Shown here: positions 1 through 6,679 of the stretch, piece by piece
Layout of the letters: each line of letters starts with the position of its first letter
How positions within the stretch are numbered: the first letter of the stretch is position 1
Assembly (NCBI GenBank): GCA_028292185.1
Contig: JAQGMT010000006.1
Location: 1-7,078, forward strand
Source: Ramlibacter sp.
GTDB taxonomy: Bacteria; Pseudomonadota; Gammaproteobacteria; Burkholderiales; Burkholderiaceae_C
Reading direction: 5' to 3'
Length of the DNA: 7,078 nucleotides
Notes under the pieces: generated by a model
What the model was told of the DNA's origin: nothing
Database searches by the model: none
Seen by the model: only the letters and a program-made list of their open reading frames with translations
Position numbers and translations under genes: made by a program

Positions 1-610
1 CAGAGCGCAGCGCCAGCAGCACGTAGAACATCACGCCGACGCCGGCAATGGACTTGCTCTCGAACTCGCAGCCCGGCTGGTTGGGATTGACGATCACGGC
101 CGCATCGGGCAATTGCGCGCCGGGCAGGTGGTGATCGGTGACCAGCACCTGCAAGCCGAGCGCGTTCGCGGCCGCGACGCCGTCCACGCTGGCGATGCCG
201 TTGTCCACCGTGATCAGCAGATCGGCGCCTCGCTCCTTGACGCGCCGTGCGATCGGCGGCGTGAGCCCGTAGCCGTCCAGCACGCGGTCGGGCACGAGGT
301 AATCGAGGTGTTGCGCCCCCAGCAGTCGCAGCCCGCGAATCGCGACCGCGCAGGCCGTGGCGCCGTCGCAGTCGTAGTCGGCCACGACGCACAGCTTCTT
401 GCCCGCGGCGATGGCGTCGGCCAGCAGCACCGCGGCTTGCGGGAGGCCCTTCATGCCGGACGGCGGCAGCAGGCGCGCCAGGCCGTCGTCGAGTTCCTCC
501 ATCGCCAGCACCCCGCGCGCTGCATAGAGGCGCGCGAGCAAGGGATGTACGCCGCCTTGCTCGAGCGTCCAGGCCGCGCGCGGCGGAATGTCACGGGTGA
601 CGATCTTCAT
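1..610 (-). CDS. recJ: Single-stranded-DNA-specific exonuclease RecJ, N-terminal part (runs off left edge)
   Basis: RecJ is a cytoplasmic 5'-to-3' exonuclease on single-stranded DNA, acting in RecF-pathway recombination, mismatch repair and base-excision repair. About 203 residues are visible, starting MKIVTRDIPPRAAW. The frame stays open to the window edge, so the C-terminal part of the DHH domain, the DHHA1 domain and the OB domain lie outside. The DHH phosphoesterase motifs are intact: motif I ADYDCDGAT (Asp78, Asp80, Asp82), motif II TVDNGI (Asp136), motif III DHH (residues 159-161), then VNPNQPGC and the GVGV stretch near residue 190. These acidic and His residues bind the catalytic divalent metals in the family. 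The start ATG (610-608) overlaps the upstream stop as ATGA. A GAGGG Shine-Dalgarno at 618-614 sits only 3 bases before it, inside the last codons of the upstream gene, so translation is probably coupled. Identification is secure; the gene is cut by the window, not broken. Confidence 0.96.
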   Translation of the reverse strand, partial: MKIVTRDIPPRAAWTLEQGGVHPLLARLYAARGVLAMEELDDGLARLLPPSGMKGLPQAAVLLADAIAAGKKLCVVADYDCDGATACAVAIRGLRLLGAQHLDYLVPDRVLDGYGLTPPIARRVKERGADLLITVDNGIASVDGVAAANALGLQVLVTDHHLPGAQLPDAAVIVNPNQPGCEFESKSIAGVGVMFYVLLALRS

Positions 611-1563
611 AAACCCTCGAGCAGCGCGGCGGCGCGCTTGCGCTGGAACAGCGAGCCGAGGCGGCGCGGCCATTCGCCCTTGTGTTGCCGGGTCCAGCTT
701 TGCGCGCCGCGTTCGCCGCACAGCGTCAGCGTGACGGCGCCGCCGGCATTCACCACGCGGTTCAGGCGCTCGCATTCCTGGGCGTCGACGCCTTGCCACG
801 CGCGTGTCCACGCGGGCCAGTCGCCCAGCAAAGCCGGGCCGCGCAGGCAATCGGTGATCTGCAGTCCGGGCGGGGGGGCCGCGGCATGTGCGGCCGGCAA
901 TGCGCCGGTGCCGCTGACCCAGAAGGAATTCACCGGCAGCAGCCCGCGGGCGGAGCGTTCTTCGTTGGCCGGGTGCGTGTACAGCAGCATCTGCATTTCC
1001 TGCTGCAGGCGCCGCAGCGATTTTGCCTGTGGCGCCCGCGGCATCCAGTCGTCGATGGTACGCCCCACCACGCGATCGAGCGACGCCGTGGCCAGCCCGC
1101 GAAAAACTTCCCCGCGCGCCAGCCAACGCGCCGGAGCGTCGTATTCGAGGGCGATGCCGTCCTGCTCGAAGAAGGGCTGCATGGCCGCAAGGAAGGTCTG
1201 CGAGTCGGCGGCATCGAGCTGCAATTCCTGCGGATGCCCCATGGCAATGTGATCGGTGCCCACACGCCAGTGGCACGGCGTGATCCAGGCCCAGGCGGCG
1301 TCTTGCGTGTCGCGCCCCGATTGCGCCACTTGCCAGGCCGCCCAGGGGATGCAGCCGTCGGGGGCGGCCAGGGCATATTCGCGGGCCAGCACCCGCTCGT
1401 GCGGCATCGAGAGCGTGTGCTCGTCGCCGCGTGCGGCAGCCCCGCGAGCCAGCCGCGCCAGCAGCTTCTCGAGCTGCGGCAGTGCCAGGGCCTGCAACGC
1501 GGCGGCGCACTCCGGCGTGCTGGACACGGCGAAGGGGATCAACAAATGGACACCGTCTGACAT
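607..1563 (-). CDS. Conserved RpfE-like protein (COG4255 type; often labelled phosphoglycerate mutase)
   Basis: This 318-residue cytoplasmic protein has no signal peptide or membrane segment. It begins MSDGVHLLIPFAVSS, the LLIPFA opening being typical of the family. Recognisable blocks are CHWRVGTDHIAMGHPQEL (about 97-114), RTIDDWMP (168-175), and a long signature near 185-220 containing MQMLLYTHPANEERSARGLL and PVNSFWVSGTG. From memory these match the family typified by Xanthomonas RpfE, also next to recJ in the rpf cluster. In betaproteobacteria the same family is often annotated, on weak grounds, as cofactor-independent phosphoglycerate mutase. No alkaline-phosphatase-type metal site is evident, so I assign no reaction. 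The frame is open upstream to 1656, but the extension lacks conserved character; the ATG at 1563 gives the family-like N-terminus. No clear Shine-Dalgarno precedes it. It is the first gene of the pair with recJ. Family placement is fairly sure, function unknown. Confidence 0.85.
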   Translation of the reverse strand: MSDGVHLLIPFAVSSTPECAAALQALALPQLEKLLARLARGAAARGDEHTLSMPHERVLAREYALAAPDGCIPWAAWQVAQSGRDTQDAAWAWITPCHWRVGTDHIAMGHPQELQLDAADSQTFLAAMQPFFEQDGIALEYDAPARWLARGEVFRGLATASLDRVVGRTIDDWMPRAPQAKSLRRLQQEMQMLLYTHPANEERSARGLLPVNSFWVSGTGALPAAHAAAPPPGLQITDCLRGPALLGDWPAWTRAWQGVDAQECERLNRVVNAGGAVTLTLCGERGAQSWTRQHKGEWPRRLGSLFQRKRAAALLEGL

Positions 1564-1667
1564 CGCAAGGAAGAGTTCTCGCGCATTATTAGCCGCGCCA
1601 GGGGCTTCCTTGCCTGCGGGCACGCGAATTGTCGGGAATGCCACAATCGGCCCCAAGAAAAATATTC
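1564..1667. promoter_or_regulatory. Divergent intergenic region between the rpfE-like/recJ and lolCD transcription units
   Basis: These 104 bases separate two divergent start codons and should hold both promoters. On the minus strand TAATAA (1591-1586) resembles a -10 box about 22 bases before the RpfE-like ATG, but the hexamer 17 bases upstream (GGCAAG) is a poor -35. On the plus strand an A/T-rich patch (1655-1666) contains AAGAAA just before the lolC ATG, a weak Shine-Dalgarno. No convincing plus-strand promoter or operator palindrome was seen. Confidence 0.35.
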
Positions 1668-2921
1668 ATGCGAATTCCCTACGAACTGGTCCTGGGCTGG
1701 CGCTACACCCGTGCCGGCCGCGCCACACGGCGCAACGGCTTCATCTCCTTCATCTCCGGCGTATCGATGCTGGGGATTGCGCTCGGGGTGGCGGCGCTGA
1801 TCATCGTGCTGTCGGTGATGAACGGCTTCCAGAAGGAAGTGCGCGACCGGATGCTGGGCGTGGTGTCGCACATCGAGATCTTCGGGGTGGGGGGCGGCGC
1901 ACTGCCCGATCCCCTGCGCACCATGGCCGAAGCCCGTCGCAATCCGCAGGTGATCGGCGCCGCGCCTTTCATTTCGGCGCAGGCGCTGCTGGCCCGCGGG
2001 GAGGACATGCGCGGCACGCTGGTGCGCGGCATCGACCCCGCGCACGAACCCGAGGTCACCGACCTGGCCGTCAACATGAATACGGTGCTCGCCAAGCTCG
2101 TGCCCGGCCAGTTCGGCATCGTCCTGGGCATCGAACTGGCGCGCCAGCTGGACGTGCGCGAGGGCGACCCGGTGACGCTGATCGCGCCCAGCGGCCAGGT
2201 CACGCCCGCCGGCGTGGTGCCGCGCCTGAAGCAGATGACGGTGGTGGGCACCTTCGATTCGGGGCATTTCGAATACGACAGCAGCCTGGTCATGGTGCAC
2301 GAGCAGGATGCGGCGAAGATCTTCCGGCTGGACGGGCCCACCGGCGTGCGCCTGAAACTCAAGGACCTGAACCAGGCGCGCGAGGTGGCGGCGCAATTGC
2401 AGAACACGCTCACCGGCCAGTTCGTGATCCGCGACTGGACGCGCCAGAACCGCACCTGGTTCTCCGCCGTGCAACTGGAGAAGCGGATGATGTTCATCAT
2501 CCTCACCTTGATCGTCGCGGTGGCGGCCTTCAACCTGGTGAGCACGCTGGTGATGACCGTGACCGACAAGCGGGCCGACATTGCCATCCTGCGCACACTC
2601 GGCGCCAGCCCGGGCAGCATCATGGGCATCTTCGTGGTGCAAGGCGCGGCGGTGGGCGTGATGGGCACGCTGGCCGGGCTCTTGCTGGGACTGGGCATCG
2701 CCCTGAACATCGACGTGATCGTGCCGGCGCTGGAGCACCTGCTCAACGCCAGCTTCCTGCCGCGCGACATCTACCTGATCAGCAAGATGCCGAGCGATCC
2801 ACGGCGCGACGACATCATGCCGATCGCGCTGATCTCCCTGGTGCTGGCGTTCGCCGCGACGATCTATCCCAGCTGGCGCGCCAGCCGGGTGAATCCGGCG
2901 GAAGCCCTGCGCTATGAATAG
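1668..2921 (+). CDS. lolC: Lipoprotein-releasing ABC transporter, permease subunit (LolC/LolE family)
   Basis: This 417-residue inner-membrane permease, with LolD, extracts outer-membrane-destined lipoproteins from the inner membrane and hands them to periplasmic LolA. The architecture is the MacB/FtsX type: a short cytoplasmic start (MRIPYELVLGWRYTRAGR), TM1 about 25-50 with GVSMLGIALGVAALI, a periplasmic domain about 52-270, then TM2 (about 275-298), TM3 (about 318-345) and TM4 (about 383-402). The conserved MNGFQKEVRDRMLG follows TM1, and the coupling stretch DKRADIAILRTLGAS lies at 300-314. PSGQVTPAGVVPRLKQM (174-190) aligns by eye with the LolC Hook that recruits LolA. It ends in the FtsX-like PSWRASRVNPAEALRYE. 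The ATG at 1668 is preferred over a TTG (1629) or ATG (1638) because MRIPYELVLGWRY is the usual family start. Only one permease is present here, so it may act as a homodimer (LolF-like); that is inference. Confidence 0.95.
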   Translation: MRIPYELVLGWRYTRAGRATRRNGFISFISGVSMLGIALGVAALIIVLSVMNGFQKEVRDRMLGVVSHIEIFGVGGGALPDPLRTMAEARRNPQVIGAAPFISAQALLARGEDMRGTLVRGIDPAHEPEVTDLAVNMNTVLAKLVPGQFGIVLGIELARQLDVREGDPVTLIAPSGQVTPAGVVPRLKQMTVVGTFDSGHFEYDSSLVMVHEQDAAKIFRLDGPTGVRLKLKDLNQAREVAAQLQNTLTGQFVIRDWTRQNRTWFSAVQLEKRMMFIILTLIVAVAAFNLVSTLVMTVTDKRADIAILRTLGASPGSIMGIFVVQGAAVGVMGTLAGLLLGLGIALNIDVIVPALEHLLNASFLPRDIYLISKMPSDPRRDDIMPIALISLVLAFAATIYPSWRASRVNPAEALRYE

Positions 2922-3621
2922 CAATGGAGCGCCCGGCGCTGGCGGATCGAACGGCGTCGTCTTGAAATGCGCGGGCCTGACCAAGCGTTTCAGCGAAGGC
3001 GGGCTGGACGTCGAGGTGCTGCGCGGGGTGGACCTGCAGGTGAATGCCGGCGAGACGCTGGCGATCGTCGGCGCATCGGGCTCGGGCAAGAGCACGTTAT
3101 TGCACCTGCTCGGCGGCCTGGACGCGCCCACGGCCGGCACCGTCGAGCTGATGGGCCAGGAGTTCTCGCGCCTGGACGCGGCAGCGCAAGGCCGTGTACG
3201 CAACCAGCATCTCGGGTTCGTCTACCAGTTCCATCACCTGCTGCCGGAATTCAGTGCCCTGGACAACGTGTCGATGCCGCTGCGCATCCGGCGCGAAAGC
3301 CCCGAGCGCTGCGCGGAGCAAGCGATGCAAGCACTGGACTCGGTGGGCTTGTCGCATCGCGTGGGGCATCGCCCCGCGGAGCTCTCGGGCGGCGAGCGCC
3401 AGCGCGTCGCCATTGCGCGAGCACTGGTGACGCATCCGGCCTGCGTCATGGCCGACGAGCCCACCGGAAACCTCGATCGCACGACGGCCGGCGTGGTGTT
3501 CGAGCTGATGCTGCAACTCGCGCGTGAACGCGGCACCGCGTTCATCCTGGTCACCCACGACGACGAACTCGCCGCGCGCTGTGGACGGCAGATGCGACTG
3601 ACCTCGGGGCTTCTGGGCTAA
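2914..3621 (+). CDS. lolD: Lipoprotein-releasing ABC transporter, ATP-binding subunit LolD
   Basis: This 235-residue cytoplasmic ATPase powers lipoprotein extraction by the Lol permease. All nucleotide-binding motifs are visible: Walker A GASGSGKST (53-61), Q-loop GFVYQFHHLLPEF (101-113, Gln105), signature LSGGERQR (157-164), Walker B with catalytic Glu (VMADE, Glu182), D-loop GNLD (185-188) and H-loop His215 in LVTHDDELA. The FVYQFHHLLPEFSALDNV stretch is characteristic of LolD and separates it from related MacB and FtsE ATPases. Length is normal for LolD. The ATG lies inside the end of lolC, giving an 8-base overlap, and GGAAG (2900-2904) sits 9 bases before it, so the two subunits should be translationally coupled. 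The first 15 residues are Gly/Ser/Ala-rich and likely disordered. Identification is secure. Confidence 0.96.
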   Translation: MNSNGAPGAGGSNGVVLKCAGLTKRFSEGGLDVEVLRGVDLQVNAGETLAIVGASGSGKSTLLHLLGGLDAPTAGTVELMGQEFSRLDAAAQGRVRNQHLGFVYQFHHLLPEFSALDNVSMPLRIRRESPERCAEQAMQALDSVGLSHRVGHRPAELSGGERQRVAIARALVTHPACVMADEPTGNLDRTTAGVVFELMLQLARERGTAFILVTHDDELAARCGRQMRLTSGLLG

Positions 3622-3759
3622 GGCTCCCCGCGCGAAGGGGCGGGTCGTTTTATTCCTGGCCGCGACTGCTTTTCGCTTAGGGAAGACCCCGGCGTGCAGC
3701 CTTGGCCCTTGGGGCACACTCGTGGCCCGATCGGCTACTGACCTCCAAGGGAAACAACC
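3622..3759. other. Intergenic spacer between lolD and the lactonase-like gene
   Basis: This 138-base spacer begins with a weak terminator-like hairpin (described separately) and ends with a good Shine-Dalgarno, AAGGGA at 3747-3752, 7 bases before the next ATG. TTGGGG (3709-3714) followed 19 bases later by GCTACT is only a faint promoter-like pair, too weak to call. The presence of a spacer and strong ribosome site suggests the downstream gene has its own promoter, but none is clear by eye. Confidence 0.4.
3627..3651 (+). terminator. Possible weak rho-independent terminator after lolD
   Basis: CCCGC (3627-3631) can pair with GCGGG (3640-3644) across an 8-base loop. TTTT follows at 3648-3651 after a short TCG gap. 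It lies 5 bases after the lolD stop, the right place for an operon end. The stem is only 5 bp and the T run is short and interrupted, so termination would be partial at best. Confidence 0.35.
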
Positions 3760-4569
3760 ATGAAAACCATTCTTCGCGCAGTTGCAGCAGCAGCTGCTTT
3801 GGCCGCGCTCTCGGCCTCCGCGCAGCCAGCCGCCCCCGAGGTGACCCTCACGCGCCTGGACTGCGGCAGCGGCAACAACGACCAGCGCCGTTTCAGCGAC
3901 AGCTTCGCGTACACCAAACCGGAAGTGCCTTTCACGTTCAGCTGCTACGTGATCAAGCATGGCGACGATTACATGGTCTGGGACACCGGCTACCTGCCCG
4001 GCTCCAACCCGAGCGCGCCCAAGGTCACCTTGGGCCAGCAGCTCGCGCAGATCAACGTCAAGCCGGAGCAAGTGAAATTCGTCGGCATCAGCCACTTCCA
4101 CGCGGACCACACCGGCCAGCTCGATACCGTGCCGGGCGCGACCCTGCTGATCGGCGAGCGCGAATGGGCGGCCCTGAAGACGACGCCGCCGATGGCGGGC
4201 GCCAATGTCGCGGGCTTCAAGCACTGGCTGACCGACGGCGGCAAGGTCGAACCGCAGGCTGGCGACAAGGACGTGTTCGGTGACGGCACCGTCATGGTCT
4301 TGCGCACCCCCGGCCACACGCCCGGCCACCAGTCGCTGCTGGTGCGCCTGAAGGACAAGGGCCCGGTGGTCCTGGTCGGCGATGCGGCGCACTTCCACGA
4401 GAACTACCAGAACAACGGCGTGCCCGGGTTCAACTACGACCGGGCACAGACGATCGCCTCGATGGAGCGGATCAAGGAGATCGAGAAGAACCTGAAAGCC
4501 ACCGTCATCATCCAGCACGACCCGCGCGACATCGGCAAGCTGCCGGCGTTTCCTGCCTCCGCAAAATAG
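3760..4569 (+). CDS. Exported metallo-beta-lactamase-fold hydrolase, N-acyl homoserine lactonase type
   Basis: This 269-residue protein is predicted to be periplasmic. A Sec signal peptide MKTILRAVAAAAALAALSASA (cleavage near 21/22) precedes an MBL-fold domain. The dinuclear zinc site is complete: HFHADH (His112, His114, Asp116, His117), His186 in RTPGHTPGH, Asp208 in VLVGDAAH, and His253 in IIQHDPRD. MVWDTGYLPG and VGISHFHADHTGQL are typical of the N-acyl homoserine lactonase (AiiA/AiiB-like) branch, which opens lactone rings and can quench quorum-sensing signals. The Tyr three residues after the bridging Asp in AiiA (Tyr194) is His211 here, so AHL activity is not assured; other lactones or esters are possible. 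Cys35 and Cys62 could form a disulfide. AAGGGA 7 bases before the ATG supports the start. It is probably monocistronic, with a strong terminator downstream. Superfamily certain, substrate uncertain. Confidence 0.88.
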   Translation: MKTILRAVAAAAALAALSASAQPAAPEVTLTRLDCGSGNNDQRRFSDSFAYTKPEVPFTFSCYVIKHGDDYMVWDTGYLPGSNPSAPKVTLGQQLAQINVKPEQVKFVGISHFHADHTGQLDTVPGATLLIGEREWAALKTTPPMAGANVAGFKHWLTDGGKVEPQAGDKDVFGDGTVMVLRTPGHTPGHQSLLVRLKDKGPVVLVGDAAHFHENYQNNGVPGFNYDRAQTIASMERIKEIEKNLKATVIIQHDPRDIGKLPAFPASAK

Positions 4570-4611
4570 CGCACCCCGCGCGCGAAGCAACGCGCAGCGC
4601 GCCTCCCAATA

Positions 4612-4640
4612 AAAAAAGCCCGGGTCTCCCGGGCTTTTTT
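4612..4640. terminator. Bidirectional rho-independent terminator at a convergent junction
   Basis: GCCCGGG (4618-4624) pairs perfectly with CCCGGGC (4628-4634) over a TCT loop. The stem is flanked by an A run (4611-4617) and a T run (4635-4640), so both strands carry a GC-rich stem followed by U residues. It lies 42 bases after the lactonase stop, facing the VWA gene from the other side, and should terminate transcription from both directions. Confidence 0.93.
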
Positions 4641-4652
4641 GCCTAGCTAAAC

Positions 4653-4683
4653 CACTCGAAAAAAGCGCAGCTTTTTTCGAGTG
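4653..4683. terminator. Perfect 14-bp inverted repeat next to the VWA stop codon, possible second terminator
   Basis: CACTCGAAAAAAGC (4653-4666) and GCTTTTTTCGAGTG (4670-4683) are exact reverse complements with a GCA loop. The hairpin starts one base beyond the VWA stop on the minus strand. The A/T tracts lie inside the stem and no U tract follows it, so it is not a canonical terminator. It might protect the 3' end of the VWA mRNA, assist termination at the neighbouring hairpin, or be a short dispersed repeat. Confidence 0.7.
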
Positions 4684-4684
4684 A

Positions 4685-5725
4685 TCAGAGGATGCGGTTG
4701 AACCAGAGCAGGGACAGCCCGGCGGAGAGCAGGGCCAGCGCGGCGGCCGCCATCGCGAACAGCGCCGAGATTTCGGTTTCCTTCTTCTCCACGGTCAGCT
4801 TGGAGCTCAGCGTCTCATAGACCTTCTTCAGGTCGCCGGCGGTGCCCGCGTAGAAGTATTCGGCGCTGGTCTTGTTGGCGATGGCCTTGAGGGTCTCTTC
4901 GTCCAGCCGCACGCGCATCGACCAGCCTTCGAAGCCGATGGTCTCACCGTCCACCGTGCCGATGCCCACCGTGTAGACGCGCACACCGCGGTCCGCCGCC
5001 AGCTTCGCCGCGTCCAGCGGGTCCACGCCGGTGGTGCGCTGGCCGTCGGTGAGCATGATGATCGCGGCGGAGGTGTACGAGCCGGGCGCCACGGGGGTGA
5101 AATCCTTCTTCGGCTTCTTCTCGGCGTCGATCGCCGCGCCGCGCTGGCGCTCACGGCCGCTTTGCAGCGACTCCAGTTCGATGCCGGCGTCGGGAAACAA
5201 GGTGGCCAGCGAAATCACGATCGCGTTGCCCGTCGCCGTGGCGCGCTGCAGCTGGAAGCGGTCGATGGCGGTGACCAGGTCTTCGTGGTTGACGGTCGGA
5301 GATTGCGCAACCTGGGCCGAGCCCGCGAAGGCCACTATGCCCACCTTGACGCTGCGCGGCAGCTCGGCGATGAAGGCTTTCGCGGCGTTCTGCGCGGCCA
5401 CCAGCCGATTGGGTTGCACGTCGGCGGCGCGCATGCTGCCCGAGACGTCCATCGCGAGGATGATGGTCTGCTGGTTGGACGGCAGCGTAACCACCGCCGC
5501 GGGCCGGGCAGCCGCCAGCAGCATGGCGGCCATGGCCAGCAAGAACAAGGCAGGCGGAATGTGGCGGCGCACGGTCTGCCCCGCGCCCATTGCCTCCTTC
5601 ACGATCGACAGCGAGGCGTAGCGCAGCGCCGTTTTCTTCTTGCGCCGCAGCAGCCATGCGTACAGCAGCACCAGCAGCGGCAAGGCCGCCAAGAGCCATA
5701 GGAATTCGGGCCACAGGAAGTTCAT
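4685..5725 (-). CDS. Membrane-anchored VWA-domain protein, BatA/BatB-like
   Basis: This 346-residue inner-membrane protein is the last gene of the MoxR-DUF58-VWA operon. An N-terminal BatA-type region holds two hydrophobic segments (about 8-27 and 57-75) around a basic stretch RRKKK. A von Willebrand A domain follows at about 87-305, and a C-terminal helix at about 320-341 ends WFNRIL. The MIDAS metal site looks complete: DVSGSM (Asp93, Ser95, Ser97), a Thr in RATATGNAI (163 or 165), and Asp227 in MLTDGQRTTG. A charged insert (about 188-213, with GRERQRG and EKKPKKDF) lies before the TDG strand. In the family such proteins are thought to be partners of the MoxR ATPase, linked to stress tolerance or envelope integrity in various bacteria; the precise role is unknown. 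It starts 9 bases after the DUF58 stop with only a weak GAG-like ribosome site, suggesting coupling. Family confident; BatA versus BatB is not resolved. Confidence 0.92.
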   Translation of the reverse strand: MNFLWPEFLWLLAALPLLVLLYAWLLRRKKKTALRYASLSIVKEAMGAGQTVRRHIPPALFLLAMAAMLLAAARPAAVVTLPSNQQTIILAMDVSGSMRAADVQPNRLVAAQNAAKAFIAELPRSVKVGIVAFAGSAQVAQSPTVNHEDLVTAIDRFQLQRATATGNAIVISLATLFPDAGIELESLQSGRERQRGAAIDAEKKPKKDFTPVAPGSYTSAAIIMLTDGQRTTGVDPLDAAKLAADRGVRVYTVGIGTVDGETIGFEGWSMRVRLDEETLKAIANKTSAEYFYAGTAGDLKKVYETLSSKLTVEKKETEISALFAMAAAALALLSAGLSLLWFNRIL

Positions 5726-5734
5726 GGTCGCACT

Positions 5735-6679
5735 CTAGGCTCGTTTGAGGTGGGCGGGGAACCCGCCGCCGGCTGAAAGCCGCGCACGGCGCTTGCGCAT
5801 CTCGGTAAACCGCACCACCGCGTCGACCAGGTCGCCGTCGGTGGACAGCTCCAGCGCATCGACCGCGGCCTTGGTGAAACCTTCGCGCAGCTCGGCCTCG
5901 CGTTGCGCGGCGATGCGCGCGAAGCGCCTGCGAAAGCCGGCGTCGTGGGTGTCCACCAGCAGTTGTTCGCCGGTTTCCGAATCGCGCATGGTGAGCAGGC
6001 CCAGGTCGGGCAGCTCGAGTTCAAGCGGATCGAGCACGCGCACCGCCACCACTTCGTGACGCCGTCCCAGCATGGCCAGCGAGCGCTCCCAGCCGGGCTC
6101 GCTGATGAAATCGGAGACCACGAACACCGTCGAGCGGCGCTGGATCAGGCCCGCCGCCGATTCCAGCAGGTCGCGCAGCCGCGTGGTGCCGGTCTCCGTC
6201 GGCGCGGGCCGGGCCTGGATGCTGTGCAACACGTGCAGCACGTGGCGGCGGCCGCCCCGGGTGGGAATCACCTGGTCCACGCCGGAGCCGTACAGCATCG
6301 CGCCGATGCGGTTGCCATGCCGCGTGAGCAGGCGCGCCAGCACGGCCACGAATTCGGCGGACACATTGCGCTTGCGCTGGTCGCCCGAGCCGAAATCCAC
6401 CGACGGGCTCAAGTCCAGCAGAAACCAGGCCGCCATCTCGCGGTCTTCGGTGAACACGCGCACGTGCGGAATCTGCAGGCGCGCGGTGACGTTCCAGTCG
6501 ATGTGGCGCACGTCGTCATGGTGCTGGTATTCGCGCAGGTCGGCCAAGTCGAGGCCCGAGCCGCGCATCAGCGTGCGGTAGTTGCCTTGCAGCAGGCCGT
6601 CGAGGCGGCGGATGGCTGTCCATTCGAGGCGGCGCAGGACGTGCTCGGCGCTGGCGGCTGCGCCCATCTGATCGGACAT
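5735..6679 (-). CDS. DUF58 domain-containing protein, middle gene of the MoxR operon
   Basis: This 314-residue protein has no signal peptide or membrane segment. The DUF58 signature is clear: RGSGLDLADLREYQHHDDVR then HIDWNVTARLQIPHVRVFTE (about 39-78). A VWA-like fold follows, with a MIDAS-like DLSPSVDFG (Asp89, Ser91, Ser93), a strand STVFVVSDFIS (183-193) and a basic C-terminal tail MRKRRARLSAGGGF. DUF58 proteins nearly always sit beside MoxR ATPases and are thought to be their soluble partners; the biochemical role is not settled. The frame is open further upstream to 6892, but that stretch lies inside the MoxR coding region and reads as a Trp/Arg/Cys-rich shadow, so ATG 6679 is chosen, with ATG 6667 a weaker alternative. 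The ribosome site AAGGAGAG is unusually far away (18 bases), bridged by a small hairpin. The gene starts 28 bases after MoxR and ends 9 bases before the VWA gene. Confidence 0.93.
   Translation of the reverse strand: MSDQMGAAASAEHVLRRLEWTAIRRLDGLLQGNYRTLMRGSGLDLADLREYQHHDDVRHIDWNVTARLQIPHVRVFTEDREMAAWFLLDLSPSVDFGSGDQRKRNVSAEFVAVLARLLTRHGNRIGAMLYGSGVDQVIPTRGGRRHVLHVLHSIQARPAPTETGTTRLRDLLESAAGLIQRRSTVFVVSDFISEPGWERSLAMLGRRHEVVAVRVLDPLELELPDLGLLTMRDSETGEQLLVDTHDAGFRRRFARIAAQREAELREGFTKAAVDALELSTDGDLVDAVVRFTEMRKRRARLSAGGGFPAHLKRA

Noticed and set aside
113..1252. Plus-strand open frame antisense to recJ and the rpfE-like gene
   Set aside because: The opposite strand encodes intact RecJ DHH motifs and conserved RpfE-family blocks; this frame shows no recognisable domain.
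1564..1656. N-terminal extension of the RpfE-like protein to 1656
   Set aside because: It would consume most of the divergent promoter region and lacks family-like sequence; the LLIPFA start at 1563 fits better.
1256..2917. Long plus-strand open frame (about 553 codons) overlapping the rpfE-like gene and lolC
   Set aside because: It crosses the divergent intergenic region, overlaps two well-identified genes in other frames, and its translation is Arg/His/Gly/Ala-rich low-complexity sequence typical of high-GC shadows.
1539..3203. Long minus-strand open frame (about 554 codons) antisense to lolC and lolD
   Set aside because: It is antisense to genes with complete family motifs; its His/Gln/Ala/Arg-rich translation shows no domain.
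607..4569. A quorum-sensing or quenching cluster formed by the RpfE-like protein and the lactonase-like enzyme
   Set aside because: The two genes are on opposite strands in separate transcription units with lolCD between them. No signal synthase or receptor is present, and RpfE function is unclear, so proximity alone does not support a system.
3097..4590. Minus-strand open frame of about 497 codons antisense to lolD and the lactonase-like gene
   Set aside because: It spans a terminator-like hairpin and two genes on the opposite strand, and its composition is shadow-like. Gene overlap of this size is not credible here.
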